The notes beneath the pieces are model-generated. The model saw only the letters and a program-made list of their open reading frames with translations, was not told the origin of the DNA and made no database searches. The position numbers and the translations under genes are program-made. Shown piece after piece: positions 1-8,791 of a stretch of 64,000 nt of DNA. The DNA is from Candidatus Heritagella intestinalis. GTDB lineage: Bacteria; Bacillota; Clostridia; Oscillospirales; Acutalibacteraceae. The DNA lies in NCBI GenBank assembly GCA_904420555.1, contig CAJFVO010000006.1:53923-117922 (forward strand), given 5' to 3'. Positions within the stretch are counted from its first letter, which is position 1. Each line of letters starts with the position of its first letter.

Positions 1-1439
1 TGACGGATATGTATCTGCCCCTGCCGGTTTTGCAGGAGGCCCTGGCCAAAAACGGCTATACCCAGCTTTCCCGAATCTTCCTCTCTCGGGACTGTGGCTT
101 TTCCAAGCGCAGCGGCCGGCTGTTCCCCTATGTGAAGGAGCAGCTGGGGGAGGAGAAGCGGTATTTCCATATGGGGGATAACTACACCGCCGACTTTCTC
201 CGGGCCAAAGAAGCGGGCTTTGACGCCGCCTATTATCCCAATGTCAACCGCCTGGGAAATCCTCACCGCTGCGCCGATTTGACGGCGCTTATCGGCAGCG
301 CCTACCGGGGAATTGTCAACAACCGGCTGTGCTGCGGCGCTTTCCGGGAGAACCAGTATTTTGAATACGGCTACGCCTATGCGGGATTTTACGTTTTGGG
401 CTACTGTGCGTGGATTCATGAGCGGGTCCAAGCCAAGGGCATCCAGAAGCTCCTGTTTCTCTCCCGGGATGGGGACATCCTCCAAAAGGTTTACCAGAAG
501 CTCTACCCGGAAGCGGATACCGAATACGTCTATTGGTCCCGGGCGGCGGCCACCCGGCTCACCGCTGGCTATTTCCGCAATGAGTTTTTCCTCCGGTATA
601 TCAAGTATAAGATTTCCCGCAAAATCAACATGACCCAGATGCTCACGGCCATGGAGCTGCCCCAGATGCAGGATTTCCTGACGGAAAAGGGCTTTTTGCC
701 GGATACCGTCCTGACAGCGGAGAACTACGAGGACATTGTCTCGGTGTTTTTGCAGCATTGGGATGTGGTGGAATCCGCCTACGCGGACAGCGGCAAGGCC
801 GCCCGGCTCTATTATGCCGAAAAGCTCCAGGGGGTTTCCTCTGCTGCGGCGGTGGATGTAGGCTGGGCTGCCAGCGGTGTCTCCGCTTTGAAGGTGCTGG
901 TGGAGGACATCTGGCACCTGGACTGCAAAATCTACGGCTTTGTGTCCGGCGCCAATTACCTCCACGACCAGAATATCATCGAAGCGCCCCTGACCAATGG
1001 GGACATCGAATCCTATATGTTCTCCCAGCAGAAGAACCGGGAATTAAAGCGGCAGCATCGTGTGGGCCAGCTCTACAGCGTATTTATTGAAATGATGCTG
1101 GCTTCGCCCAGTCCCTCTTTCCTCCAGTATGAGCTGGGGGAGGACGGGGCCCCAGCTTTCCGCTTTGATTTGCCGGAAGTGGAGGGCTATGAAATGATCC
1201 GGGAGCTGCAGCGGGGCATTCTGGAATTTGCCGACGATTACTGCCGGGCCTTCCGGGACTATCCCGCCATGCTGCACATCAGCGGGGAAGACGCCTACCA
1301 TGTGTGCCGGTTCATTATTTCCCGTCCGGATTACTTCCGGAACCTCTTTGCCGACTACCCGGTGAACCGGGCGGTGGGCACTTCCTCCCATGAGATGGAG
1401 ACCCTCTCCCAGCTCATGGAGCGGGAATATCAATACTAA
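1..1439 (+). CDS. HAD-like plus SRDG-module surface-glycan protein, 5' partial
   Basis: The reading frame is already open at the window edge (first full codon at base 3, reading T-D-M-Y-L-P), so the N-terminus lies outside. The visible 478 residues begin at the second HAD motif, continue through the acidic HAD motif HMGDNYTADF, then enter a second domain with FLSRDGDI, a Y-x-Y-x-SR segment (YVYWSRAAA) and a D-x-G-W segment (DVGWAASG). The same order is seen in the proteins at 44332-47448 and, for the second domain alone, at 38732-40057. COG5610-type predicted hydrolases of polysaccharide loci have this architecture. Enzymatic activity is unknown. It is the first visible gene of an operon with the next two genes. 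Confidence 0.8.
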   Translation, partial: TDMYLPLPVLQEALAKNGYTQLSRIFLSRDCGFSKRSGRLFPYVKEQLGEEKRYFHMGDNYTADFLRAKEAGFDAAYYPNVNRLGNPHRCADLTALIGSAYRGIVNNRLCCGAFRENQYFEYGYAYAGFYVLGYCAWIHERVQAKGIQKLLFLSRDGDILQKVYQKLYPEADTEYVYWSRAAATRLTAGYFRNEFFLRYIKYKISRKINMTQMLTAMELPQMQDFLTEKGFLPDTVLTAENYEDIVSVFLQHWDVVESAYADSGKAARLYYAEKLQGVSSAAAVDVGWAASGVSALKVLVEDIWHLDCKIYGFVSGANYLHDQNIIEAPLTNGDIESYMFSQQKNRELKRQHRVGQLYSVFIEMMLASPSPSFLQYELGEDGAPAFRFDLPEVEGYEMIRELQRGILEFADDYCRAFRDYPAMLHISGEDAYHVCRFIISRPDYFRNLFADYPVNRAVGTSSHEMETLSQLMEREYQY

Positions 1440-1450
1440 GGGGGAAGACC

Positions 1451-3034
1451 ATGCTCTATTACGCCCTGACAACCTATCATGTTCTGTGCTGTGTCCTCCA
1501 CAAAATGACCGTTCACCCAAAGGAGGAGGCGGTGCTGGTCCTCTCGGACATCCACCGCAACTCTGCGGCCTTTGCCCAGCGCTATCGGGAGTCCGGCATT
1601 TTCAGCCGGGTGGTAATTTTACAGGAGGCCGCCGTGCTGGAACATCAGAAATATTTGGAGCGGAAAAAGCTCCCGGTGAAGATGATTCTCCGGGCCAGCT
1701 GCCGCCGGATGGAGGACACCCTGAAAGGGGAGGGCCTCTCTCTCAAAGGCCAGGACCTGTACCTGTGCCCGGACCACTTCCCCTTTGGCTGGTATGTCAT
1801 CAAAAACCGCCTGCCCTACCACTGCTTTGAGGAGGGCAGCGGCGTTCTTTCGGACCGGGATTTTGCCCTGAACAATATGAAGCGGAACAAGACCCAGTAT
1901 CACCTGTGTTTTGCTCTGGGCTGCTTTGGGGACAACGACCTGGCTACAGAGGTGCTGGCGGATAAGGAGAAGCAGAAGCCCGGCTATACCAATCCCAAAA
2001 TGACGGATTTCTCCGTGGACCGGATTCTCCGGGAAATGCCGGAAGAGGAGCGCCATCGTGTGCTGGCCTTTTTCGGCGCAGGGGAGACGGTATCTCTTCG
2101 GGAAAACAGCGTGCTGCTCCTGACCCAGCACATGGCCAATTTGGGCCTGATGACGCTGCCGGAACAGCACCGGCTGTACACCCTCTTTGCGGATTATCTC
2201 TTCCCCAAAGGGAGCCAGCTGGTCATCAAGCCCCACCCCGACGACATCGCCGGCACCTATCACCGGGTCTTTGGGGAGGACGCCGTGGTGCTGCCCTTTG
2301 CCATGCCCTCGGAGCTCATGGCCTACTGTATCCGGGGCCGGTTCCAAAAGGCCGCGGCGGCTTACTCCACATCGGTGCGGTCTATGGGCCACATTGCAGA
2401 CGAGACTCTCTGCTTTGACAGCCGGATTTTGCAGGATTGGCGTTATCTGCCCCTGTATGACTGCGCGGTACGCTTTTTGCAGGCGGCGGGCATCCAGGAA
2501 GCGGAAACCGATGGGGACGAGGGCTTGCTCCAGGAGCTCTCCCGGTGTTCCGGGAAGGAAATCGCCTTCTCCCACCCGGAGGAGCTGCACCTCTCCGCCC
2601 AGGCCCTGGTCATCAGCGACTTGGCCGGGGCAGACGAAAACGGCGAAGCACCTGACCCCATTCAGCGGGCGGAGGAAATCTCCTCCCTGCTGTCCCGGGG
2701 AAAATTCCGGGTGGTGGTGTTCTGCCAGGAGCAGGAAGCCTATTCCTTCTTTACCGGCCGGAACCAGGAGATTTTCCGGTATGTGCGGCCCATCACCCTG
2801 CGCATGGGCGCAGAGACCCGGCAGATTACAGTCTATACAAAGGAGCGGGAAATTATGGAAATCGCGGAAAAATTCCATCAGGTGAAGGAACTGCCCTACA
2901 CCGGCGTCACGGTGGAAATGGACGGCATCAGCCGCTCTGAGGCGGAGAAAATCCGCCTGCTGGAAGGGGTGCTGGCCGCCACGGAAAAGCGTCTGAACAG
3001 CTATATTGAAGCGGGAAAGAAGGGGAAAGAATGA
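1451..3034 (+). CDS. Putative GT-B-like glycosyltransferase (GT52/polysialyltransferase-like)
   Basis: A 527-aa soluble protein starting 11 bases after the preceding stop behind a GGGGGAAG ribosome binding site. The N-terminus (LYYALTTYHVLCCVLHKM), an F-E-E-G-S-G segment near residue 130 and V-I-K-P-H-P-D-D near residue 260 recall the retaining sialyl/polysialyl-transferase-like GT-B families, in which a conserved acidic-Gly motif and an HP motif contribute to donor binding. This assignment rests on motif memory only. Position between a HAD/SRDG protein and a HAD phosphatase supports a glycan-building role. The stop overlaps the next start (ATGA). Confidence 0.5.
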   Translation: MLYYALTTYHVLCCVLHKMTVHPKEEAVLVLSDIHRNSAAFAQRYRESGIFSRVVILQEAAVLEHQKYLERKKLPVKMILRASCRRMEDTLKGEGLSLKGQDLYLCPDHFPFGWYVIKNRLPYHCFEEGSGVLSDRDFALNNMKRNKTQYHLCFALGCFGDNDLATEVLADKEKQKPGYTNPKMTDFSVDRILREMPEEERHRVLAFFGAGETVSLRENSVLLLTQHMANLGLMTLPEQHRLYTLFADYLFPKGSQLVIKPHPDDIAGTYHRVFGEDAVVLPFAMPSELMAYCIRGRFQKAAAAYSTSVRSMGHIADETLCFDSRILQDWRYLPLYDCAVRFLQAAGIQEAETDGDEGLLQELSRCSGKEIAFSHPEELHLSAQALVISDLAGADENGEAPDPIQRAEEISSLLSRGKFRVVVFCQEQEAYSFFTGRNQEIFRYVRPITLRMGAETRQITVYTKEREIMEIAEKFHQVKELPYTGVTVEMDGISRSEAEKIRLLEGVLAATEKRLNSYIEAGKKGKE

Positions 3035-3684
3035 CCTCGAAACGCCTGATTATTTTCGATTACGACGGCACCCTGGCGGATACCTCTCCGGGCATCCGTT
3101 ATTGCTATAATGCCACCGCTGATGCCATGGGCTATGTGCCCCACCTGGCCCGGGAGGACTTTTTCGGGGTGATTGGCGGCTCCTTGGAGGACGGCTTTCA
3201 CAAGCTCTGGCCCCAGATGACCCCGGAGGAAATTTCCAGGGCTGTGGTGCAGTACCGGGAGCGCTATGCCTCGGAGGGAAGAAAACTCCCCGCTCCCCTG
3301 TATGACGGGATGCGGGAGACCCTGATGGTGTTGAAAAAGCTCCAATTTCGTTTGGCAGTGGCCACCCTCAAGCACGAGCGGTTTATTCACGGGATGCTGG
3401 AGGACAATGACATTGACGGCCTTTTTGATGCGGTGTGCGCTTATACCGGCAGCGAAACCAAAAGCGGCCTGCTCCGCAAAGCCTGCACCCTCACGGAGGT
3501 TTCCCCAGAAGAGAGCCTTCTGGTAGGGGACAGCGCCTATGACGGGAAAGGCGCTAGGGAAGTTCCCATGGACTTTGCCGCTGTCCTGTATGGCTGGGGC
3601 TTCCGGCAAAAGGAAGAAACAGCCCCGTATGCCCCGGTGATGGTTTTAAACCGCCCGGCAGAGCTGTTGGCCGCTCTAAAATAA
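3031..3684 (+). CDS. HAD-superfamily phosphatase, phosphoglycolate phosphatase-like
   Basis: 217 aa with the canonical HAD-IA order: nucleophile motif FDYDGTLADT near residue 8 (both aspartates present), a helical cap, a Lys of motif III around V-A-T-L-K-H, and the acidic motif VGDSAYDGKGA near residue 166. Family members dephosphorylate small phosphorylated metabolites such as phosphoglycolate or sugar phosphates. The start overlaps the previous stop by four bases, so translation is probably coupled. It closes the left-hand glycan operon and is followed by a strong terminator, suggesting a housekeeping phosphatase step for activated sugars in that pathway (inference). Confidence 0.85.
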   Translation: MTSKRLIIFDYDGTLADTSPGIRYCYNATADAMGYVPHLAREDFFGVIGGSLEDGFHKLWPQMTPEEISRAVVQYRERYASEGRKLPAPLYDGMRETLMVLKKLQFRLAVATLKHERFIHGMLEDNDIDGLFDAVCAYTGSETKSGLLRKACTLTEVSPEESLLVGDSAYDGKGAREVPMDFAAVLYGWGFRQKEETAPYAPVMVLNRPAELLAALK

Positions 3685-3707
3685 ACCATTCAGATTGCAT
3701 AGAAAAT

Positions 3708-3750
3708 GCCTCCGGATGGCAGCAACAAGCTGCTCCGGAGGCGCTTTTTA
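3708..3750 (+). terminator. Intrinsic terminator between convergent operons
   Basis: GCCTCCGGA at 3708-3716 pairs with TCCGGAGGC at 3734-3742, with an inner GCAGC/GCTGC stem, followed by GCTTTTTAT. The A-rich left flank gives a T-rich run on the other strand, so it may also stop the convergent FemAB operon. Confidence 0.9.
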
Positions 3751-3757
3751 TGCATAT

Positions 3758-4909
3758 TTATTTTTCTGGAATGGGGGCGGGCATGGCGGATACTTTTTTA
3801 GAGGGCAGGAGCTTTTCCATGACCTTTTTCTCGGTATCCTGTGCCAAAAGCCGCAGATGTACCAGCCGCCGGAACCCGGTTTGACAGAAGTCCATGACAG
3901 CTTTTTTGCAGGGACTGAAAATATAGTCGAATTCTCCCGCATACACCACCACTTCCCCGGAAAATCCCTGCTTAAAGCGATAGACGCCGTAGTTGGGATG
4001 GTCGGGCTCGTCAAAATGGGGAATGCCCTGGAAATCATAGAGGCTGCATCCGCTCTCTATGGCCCACTGGATCATCGACCACTGCATCAGATAACAAGGC
4101 ATCAGGTTTCGATGTTCATTGGAAGAGGCGCCATACACATAGGAAGTCTTGCCGGCATATTGGATGGCGATGGCCCCGGAGAGGGACTCCCCATTGTATT
4201 CACAGAGATAGAGACGGCAGGCAGAGCCAAAGGCGTCCATGAGGCGGAGAAAGTACTCCCGGCTGCGGATGGCAAAGTGATCCCGATGTCCCGTCTCCCG
4301 CATGAGCTTCATAAAGTCGTCCAGGCGTTCTGGCCCATAGTATCCGCAGGTTACGCCCCGGCGGCTAGCTAAACGGATGTTGTAGCGCCATTTGCTTTTA
4401 AAGGCGGAGAAGATTTCTTCCTGGGTTTTCCCGTCCAATGGCAGGTGATAGTGGGAACGGCATTGCACTGTCGTATCCTCGCTGGCCTTAGGCGTGTGGG
4501 AAAATCCCAGGCAGGCCATAGCGCCCAGAAATCGCGCGTCGTTTTCCGGGATCATAGGGTCCATACGGAAAAGGCAGGCCCGGTGCTTTTTGGCCGCCTG
4601 GATGATTCCCTGGAACAGAAGGGGCAGCAGCTCGGTTTCCTCCGGGAAGCACACCGGCCCCCGGGGGGCATAGAGGAAGCTGGAATGAAGCAGAGGCAGG
4701 GGCTTCACTAGGATCAGCATGGCTGCCCGGATATTCCCGTCCGGGCCCCGGACCACCACGGCCTCATGGCCCCAGTTTTCCTTTACCTGCCGCCAGGCCA
4801 GGGATTGGGAAAAGCTCCCGTAGGGATGGCGGGAAACAAACTGCTCGTATTCATACCGTTCTTCCGGACTTCCAAAATTTAAAAGCAATACCTTCTCCGT
4901 GTGTTCCAT
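3758..4909 (-). CDS. FemAB-family peptidoglycan-bridge aminoacyltransferase
   Basis: 383 aa, usual length for FemA/B/X proteins. Visible family features are the N-terminal SFSQSLAWRQVK (typical F-x-Q-x-x-W-x-x-V-K), a K-W-R-Y-N-I-R-x-A segment in the middle, and a C-terminal GNAT-like half with SGAIAIQY and YDFQGI. These enzymes transfer amino acids from aminoacyl-tRNA onto the lipid II stem peptide to build interpeptide bridges. The start lies two bases after the VanY-like gene, so it is the last gene of the regulator-kinase operon. A conserved Y-G-A-S-S-N segment near residue 257 agrees with the family. Which amino acid is added cannot be told. Confidence 0.88.
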   Translation of the reverse strand: MEHTEKVLLLNFGSPEERYEYEQFVSRHPYGSFSQSLAWRQVKENWGHEAVVVRGPDGNIRAAMLILVKPLPLLHSSFLYAPRGPVCFPEETELLPLLFQGIIQAAKKHRACLFRMDPMIPENDARFLGAMACLGFSHTPKASEDTTVQCRSHYHLPLDGKTQEEIFSAFKSKWRYNIRLASRRGVTCGYYGPERLDDFMKLMRETGHRDHFAIRSREYFLRLMDAFGSACRLYLCEYNGESLSGAIAIQYAGKTSYVYGASSNEHRNLMPCYLMQWSMIQWAIESGCSLYDFQGIPHFDEPDHPNYGVYRFKQGFSGEVVVYAGEFDYIFSPCKKAVMDFCQTGFRRLVHLRLLAQDTEKKVMEKLLPSKKVSAMPAPIPEK

Positions 4910-4911
4910 GG

Positions 4912-5697
4912 TTATACAGCCCCCAGATATTCTTCTAAAGTAATTCCCTTCTCGTGGATTTCCTTAGCCGCCTCTTTGCCCACATAGCGGTAGTGCCAGG
5001 GCTCATAGATGACGCCGGTAATGTCCTCTTTCCCCTCCGGGAAGCGGAGGATAAACCCATATTCCCAAGCGTGCTCTGCCAGCCAGCGGGCAGCGTCCGT
5101 GTCGGCAAAACCATCGTCCAAAAGCTGATATTCAATGCTTACGATATCCGCACACAGGCCGGTAATGTGCTCGCTGGTGCCGGGCTGCGCCACTTCTGTG
5201 GCCGCCTGAGCTTCGGCTTCCTCGCGGGAGAGGCCCTGCTCCATCAGCCGGTCCACTTTGTCGTTATAGAGTTCCACCTGCAATTCATAGGAGCGGTAGC
5301 CGGAGCAGGGGAACAGGGAGATGCCGTCGGCCCGACCGGCTTCCAGCAGCGCCACCAAATCGTCGTAGATCCGCACGTCCACTTCCGAGTTATTGGAGAC
5401 CAGCTTCAGCTCAGGCTGGTAATCCGTGAGGGGATGGTCGCGGTTGACCAGCAGAAGCCGCCAGTCAGAGGAAAGGGTATCCTCCTTTGGATCCTCCGAT
5501 TGGGAAGCGTCAGAGGAAGATGAAGAGGAGGAAGCATCCGGCGAGGGAGAACCGGAAACCGATAGGGAAGTGGTCTGATCCGTATTGTCTCTCTGATTCT
5601 GGCAGGAAGCCAGGCCGGTAATGGCGGCGGCCAGGATCAGGATAGCGGCACAGAGCACGGGTGCGGCGGAACGGCGGCGGGAACGTTGAATACGCAT
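4912..5697 (-). CDS. VanY-like D,D-carboxypeptidase lipoprotein (M15B)
   Basis: 261 aa from the ATG at 5697, which follows GGAGGATTTC; an upstream in-frame ATG at 5742 lacks a site and would bury the signal peptide. The N-terminus is Arg-rich, then hydrophobic, ending in the lipobox L-A-S-C (Cys32), followed by a Ser-rich linker. The catalytic domain has S-G-Y-R-S, SEHITGLCADI (zinc His and Asp) and EPWHYRYVG (catalytic Glu, zinc His), all matching VanY-type D-Ala-D-Ala carboxypeptidases. It would trim stem pentapeptides outside the membrane. The operon context with a FemAB enzyme and a two-component system fits wall remodelling; no VanHAX genes are present, so glycopeptide resistance is not implied. 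Confidence 0.9.
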   Translation of the reverse strand: MRIQRSRRRSAAPVLCAAILILAAAITGLASCQNQRDNTDQTTSLSVSGSPSPDASSSSSSSDASQSEDPKEDTLSSDWRLLLVNRDHPLTDYQPELKLVSNNSEVDVRIYDDLVALLEAGRADGISLFPCSGYRSYELQVELYNDKVDRLMEQGLSREEAEAQAATEVAQPGTSEHITGLCADIVSIEYQLLDDGFADTDAARWLAEHAWEYGFILRFPEGKEDITGVIYEPWHYRYVGKEAAKEIHEKGITLEEYLGAV

Positions 5698-5742
5698 AAA
5701 AGAAATCCTCCTAATCAGGTCATGCAAATAGTCAAAAGCCAA

Positions 5743-6612
5743 TTATGACTCCTCGTCTTTAGAAGTAACATAAAATGTGAATAAATTACTGTAAAAATCG
5801 AATTGATAGTACATTTCAGCGCTGCAACCCGTTTCCAAAGAATCGCAGCCCAGCAGATTGTTGGTACTGTAGCGGGTGTTTTCAGGGGAGATGGGCAAGC
5901 CCCAGTAAGAGGTGGCAAACTGGTAGAAATTCCGCACCAGCAGATCGTTATTTTCTTCAATAGGATTGGTTTCCTGCCAGGTATCATATTGCCATGCATA
6001 ATACCCGTTCTTATTTTGGTTGACTGTCAGGTAGTAGATGCGGCCGTTAACAGCATCCATCAGAAGGGAGCAAGTCCCGTTATCAAAGGTATAGTTTACA
6101 TCCCACACCACAAATCCCTGGGAAGTAGAGGCAAGGGAGACGATTTCATACATCTTACCCGAAGGCAAACGGGTCATAACGTCTTCCGACAGTTCTGACA
6201 GGAGCGTATAAGTGTAGGTGCTGGGATCAAAGTAGGTGCAGATGGTTTGCAGCTGGTCTTTAATAGTAACAGAAAGATCCTTCCGGGGAATTTCACTGCC
6301 GGAGGCGATAAAGGTTTTAGAAAGCCGGATATTGCCCAATGGCGTATTGAAGGTCGTATCGGAATAATTATCCAAGAAGGGAATGTCAAGACTTCCCAGC
6401 ATTTGCAGTTTTTCGCTTGTGATAAAGTCATTTTCCCGGCCCTGAAGCGTTGCATCCTCTGTTTGAGGATTGGCCTCTGCGGCCCAGTCTTCAATGCGGA
6501 AATAAACTTCCGGGCTGAACAGAGCGGCACATACTATAGCCAGAACCAGCAGGCCGGTGAGGAAATAGGGCGTCTTAGTTTTCAGGGTTTTCAGAAGATT
6601 CATGATTTTCAT
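5743..6612 (-). CDS. Membrane-anchored protein of a two-component operon, unknown
   Basis: 289 aa. An N-terminal transmembrane segment (about residues 14-34, FLTGLLVLAIVCAALF) precedes a roughly 250-residue extracytoplasmic region without recognised motif. The chosen ATG at 6612 lies nine bases after AAGGAGG and inside the end of the kinase gene, a 38-base overlap that implies translational coupling and near-equal expression. By position it resembles accessory proteins that sit outside the membrane and tune their histidine kinase (as YycH/YycI do for WalK), but no sequence similarity to those could be claimed. Function unassigned. Confidence 0.75.
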   Translation of the reverse strand: MKIMNLLKTLKTKTPYFLTGLLVLAIVCAALFSPEVYFRIEDWAAEANPQTEDATLQGRENDFITSEKLQMLGSLDIPFLDNYSDTTFNTPLGNIRLSKTFIASGSEIPRKDLSVTIKDQLQTICTYFDPSTYTYTLLSELSEDVMTRLPSGKMYEIVSLASTSQGFVVWDVNYTFDNGTCSLLMDAVNGRIYYLTVNQNKNGYYAWQYDTWQETNPIEENNDLLVRNFYQFATSYWGLPISPENTRYSTNNLLGCDSLETGCSAEMYYQFDFYSNLFTFYVTSKDEES

Positions 6613-7999
6613 CGGGTTCCGCCTCCTTCAGGGGAAGGGAAACACAGGTCCCCTCGCCGAGAGTGCTTTCAATATGCAGGCTTCCGCCGTGAATCGCAGC
6701 GATCTCCTGACACAGGGCAAGGCCGATACCAGCGCCGTTTTGGCTCCGGGCCCGGGACTTGTCCACCATGTAAAAGGGCTCGATAATATGGGGAATCTCT
6801 TCTTTAGGGATGCCCCGCCCAAAATCCTGCACCGAAAGGGTGTAGCCCACGTCCTCTGCCCGGCGGCCGGTAAGGAGAATCCTTCCATTTTCCGGGGAAG
6901 CCTTGCAGGCATTGTCGATGAGGTTATAAACCAAAGTTTTCAGCAGGCTGGGTTCCAGCAGCAGCAGGGCTGGTTGTACGGTAACTTCCAGGCGCTGTTG
7001 GTATTTTTGCAGCAGGGGCTGCAAAATCTGCACGACCTCCCGGAAAAAGCCGCTGCTGTTCACCTTTTCCAAGGGGAAATCCTGTTTGTGCAGGACGATG
7101 AGGTCCAGCAGGTGCAGGGAGAGGGATTCCAGGCGCTTTCCTTCGCTGAAAATATAGTTGGCGGCGGTATGCCGGTCAGCGGCGTCCATATCGTAGGAGC
7201 GGAGCATATCCGCATAGCCGATAATGGAGGTCAGCGGGGTTTTCAGCTCATGGGCAAAGCTGGCCACAAAGTCTTCCCGCTGGCGGGCAGTCTCTTCCAG
7301 CACATAAATTTTTTCTTCCACGACTTCTGCCATGGAATTAAAAGCCCGAGTCAGGGTGCCGATTTCATCACTGCCCCCGTCCTGGGCCCGGGTGGAGAAA
7401 GAGCCTGCGGCAATTTCCTGGGCAGTGGCGGTGAGGCGTTTTAAGGGCCGGGTGAGAAAATGAGTCAATACTCCCATTAGTAAAGAGGCTATCCCTACCA
7501 CTGCCAACAGAATCCAGCGGTACAACAGGACATACTGTTCCCGCATTTGGTATACAGCGGAAATATCAGTAATATTTTCCAGGTAATAGTCGGTGTTGTC
7601 AATGAAAAAATAGCTCACCACTTGGACGTAAGCTATGCCGTTTTCATCCCGCACAACCCGGCTGGCCCGCTGATTGACTTCGATTCCCCGGGCAAAGTCC
7701 TGGCCATCCAAAAAGCTCACTCCAGAAGCACGGGTAATGTTCATCTGGGTATTTTTGGAGATGGAGGCTTTTTCCAGTTGGGCCACAATGGCGGCAGGCC
7801 GTAGGGTTTCATCGCCAGAAAGGGAGTTGACAGCAGTCTGAAAGGAAAAGCACAGATACCGGTTTTCCTGGATCGCCATCTGTATTTCCTGATCCAGCAT
7901 TCCCTGAAACAGGGAAGAAATCATCAGGGTGCCGCCAAGGCCAAAAGCCAGGGCTGTGACGATAATAGAAGAGATAAACACTTTCCAGGAGAATTTCAC
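6575..7999 (-). CDS. Sensor histidine kinase
   Basis: 474 aa. Transmembrane helices at about 8-30 and 158-180 flank a 125-residue extracytoplasmic sensor; a HAMP domain follows (about 180-232), then the phosphoacceptor box FAHELKTPLTS with His250, and an ATPase domain with N-box NLIDNACKA (Asn363), G1 DFGRGIP (392-398) and G2 GAGIGL. This is a complete HisKA/HATPase kinase. It starts 19 bases after the response regulator gene and overlaps the unknown membrane protein gene by 38 bases. The downstream wall enzymes make an envelope signal likely (inference). Confidence 0.95.
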   Translation of the reverse strand: MKFSWKVFISSIIVTALAFGLGGTLMISSLFQGMLDQEIQMAIQENRYLCFSFQTAVNSLSGDETLRPAAIVAQLEKASISKNTQMNITRASGVSFLDGQDFARGIEVNQRASRVVRDENGIAYVQVVSYFFIDNTDYYLENITDISAVYQMREQYVLLYRWILLAVVGIASLLMGVLTHFLTRPLKRLTATAQEIAAGSFSTRAQDGGSDEIGTLTRAFNSMAEVVEEKIYVLEETARQREDFVASFAHELKTPLTSIIGYADMLRSYDMDAADRHTAANYIFSEGKRLESLSLHLLDLIVLHKQDFPLEKVNSSGFFREVVQILQPLLQKYQQRLEVTVQPALLLLEPSLLKTLVYNLIDNACKASPENGRILLTGRRAEDVGYTLSVQDFGRGIPKEEIPHIIEPFYMVDKSRARSQNGAGIGLALCQEIAAIHGGSLHIESTLGEGTCVSLPLKEAEPDENHESSENPEN

Positions 8000-8018
8000 A
8001 GGCCAGTACTCCTTCCTG

Positions 8019-8675
8019 TCAATCGATATCCAGGCGGTAGCCTACCTTGTAAACAGAGTGGAGGCAGTGCTCCCAACCCAACTTTTTCCGCAGCCGCTGT
8101 ACGTGCAGGTCTACGGTGCGGGTGTCTCCCATATAGGTGCTGCCCCATACCCGTTCATAGATCATTTCCCGGTATAGGGCGATCCCCTGTTTTTGGGCAA
8201 AGAGCAATAAAAGGTCATATTCCTTTGTGGTGAGATCGACCGGCTGCCCGGCTTTATGGACAGTGTGGGATTCCGTATCGATTTCTACATCCCCCGCCCG
8301 GAGGAACCGTTCAGTTTTCCGGTAGCGCCGCAGGACGGATTCCACCCGGGCCAGCAGCTCCGCCACTTCAAAGGGCTTGGTGATGTAATCGTCAGCTCCC
8401 TGGCGCAGCCCACGGACCCGGTCAGGCACTTCGGTACGGGCCGTGATAAAGATCACGGGGATATTCATGGGTTGGATATATTCCAGCAGCTCAAAGCCAT
8501 TGACTTTCGGCAGCATGACGTCCAGTAGGATCAGGTCGTAGATTCCGGGAGCAATCATATCAGCGGCTTTTTCACCGTCAAAAGCACATTCGCAGAGATA
8601 GCCCGCCTGTTGCAGGTTCATGGCAATGAGATTGGAAATCGGCGGTTCATCTTCCACAATGAGAATTTTATTCAT
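8019..8675 (-). CDS. OmpR/PhoB-family response regulator
   Basis: 218 aa from the ATG at 8675, where the conserved receiver sequence MNKILIVEDEP begins; an AAAGGA site lies 13 bases upstream. Receiver domain residues 1-115 with phosphoacceptor Asp52 in LILLDVMLPK, the Thr of ITARTE and the Lys of ITKPFE. The C-terminal winged helix (about 125-218) contains the DLTTKEYDLL and TVDLHVQRLRKKLG segments of OmpR-type DNA-binding domains. It is the promoter-proximal gene of the operon with the kinase, unknown membrane protein, VanY-like and FemAB-like genes and presumably autoregulates them. Confidence 0.95.
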   Translation of the reverse strand: MNKILIVEDEPPISNLIAMNLQQAGYLCECAFDGEKAADMIAPGIYDLILLDVMLPKVNGFELLEYIQPMNIPVIFITARTEVPDRVRGLRQGADDYITKPFEVAELLARVESVLRRYRKTERFLRAGDVEIDTESHTVHKAGQPVDLTTKEYDLLLLFAQKQGIALYREMIYERVWGSTYMGDTRTVDLHVQRLRKKLGWEHCLHSVYKVGYRLDID

Positions 8676-8762
8676 GGAGCAAAACGCATCCTTTCGCGGC
8701 TGGGTTTGGAAGCCGGAAGCTTCCTCTATCAGCATAGCATGTAAATGCATCAAAGTTGTATC

Positions 8763-8791
8763 ATAATAGGCACGAAAATATGTTTTGTGAA
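8763..8791 (-). promoter_or_regulatory. Candidate vegetative promoter of the regulator operon
   Basis: On the minus strand TTCACA (8786-8791) is separated by 17 bases from TATTAT (8763-8768), about 90 bases upstream of the response regulator start. The -10 is good, the -35 moderate. Confidence 0.5.

Noticed and set aside
1619..2878. 419-codon minus-strand frame
   Set aside because: Shadow of the putative GT-B transferase gene, without ribosome binding site or motif.
4912..5697. Vancomycin-resistance interpretation of the VanY-like gene
   Set aside because: No vanH/A/X or related ligase genes in the window; VanY-like carboxypeptidases are common wall enzymes.
5698..5742. Upstream ATG for the VanY-like gene
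   Set aside because: The ATG at 5697 has GGAGG at proper distance and exposes a proper lipoprotein signal, so the earlier start is unlikely.
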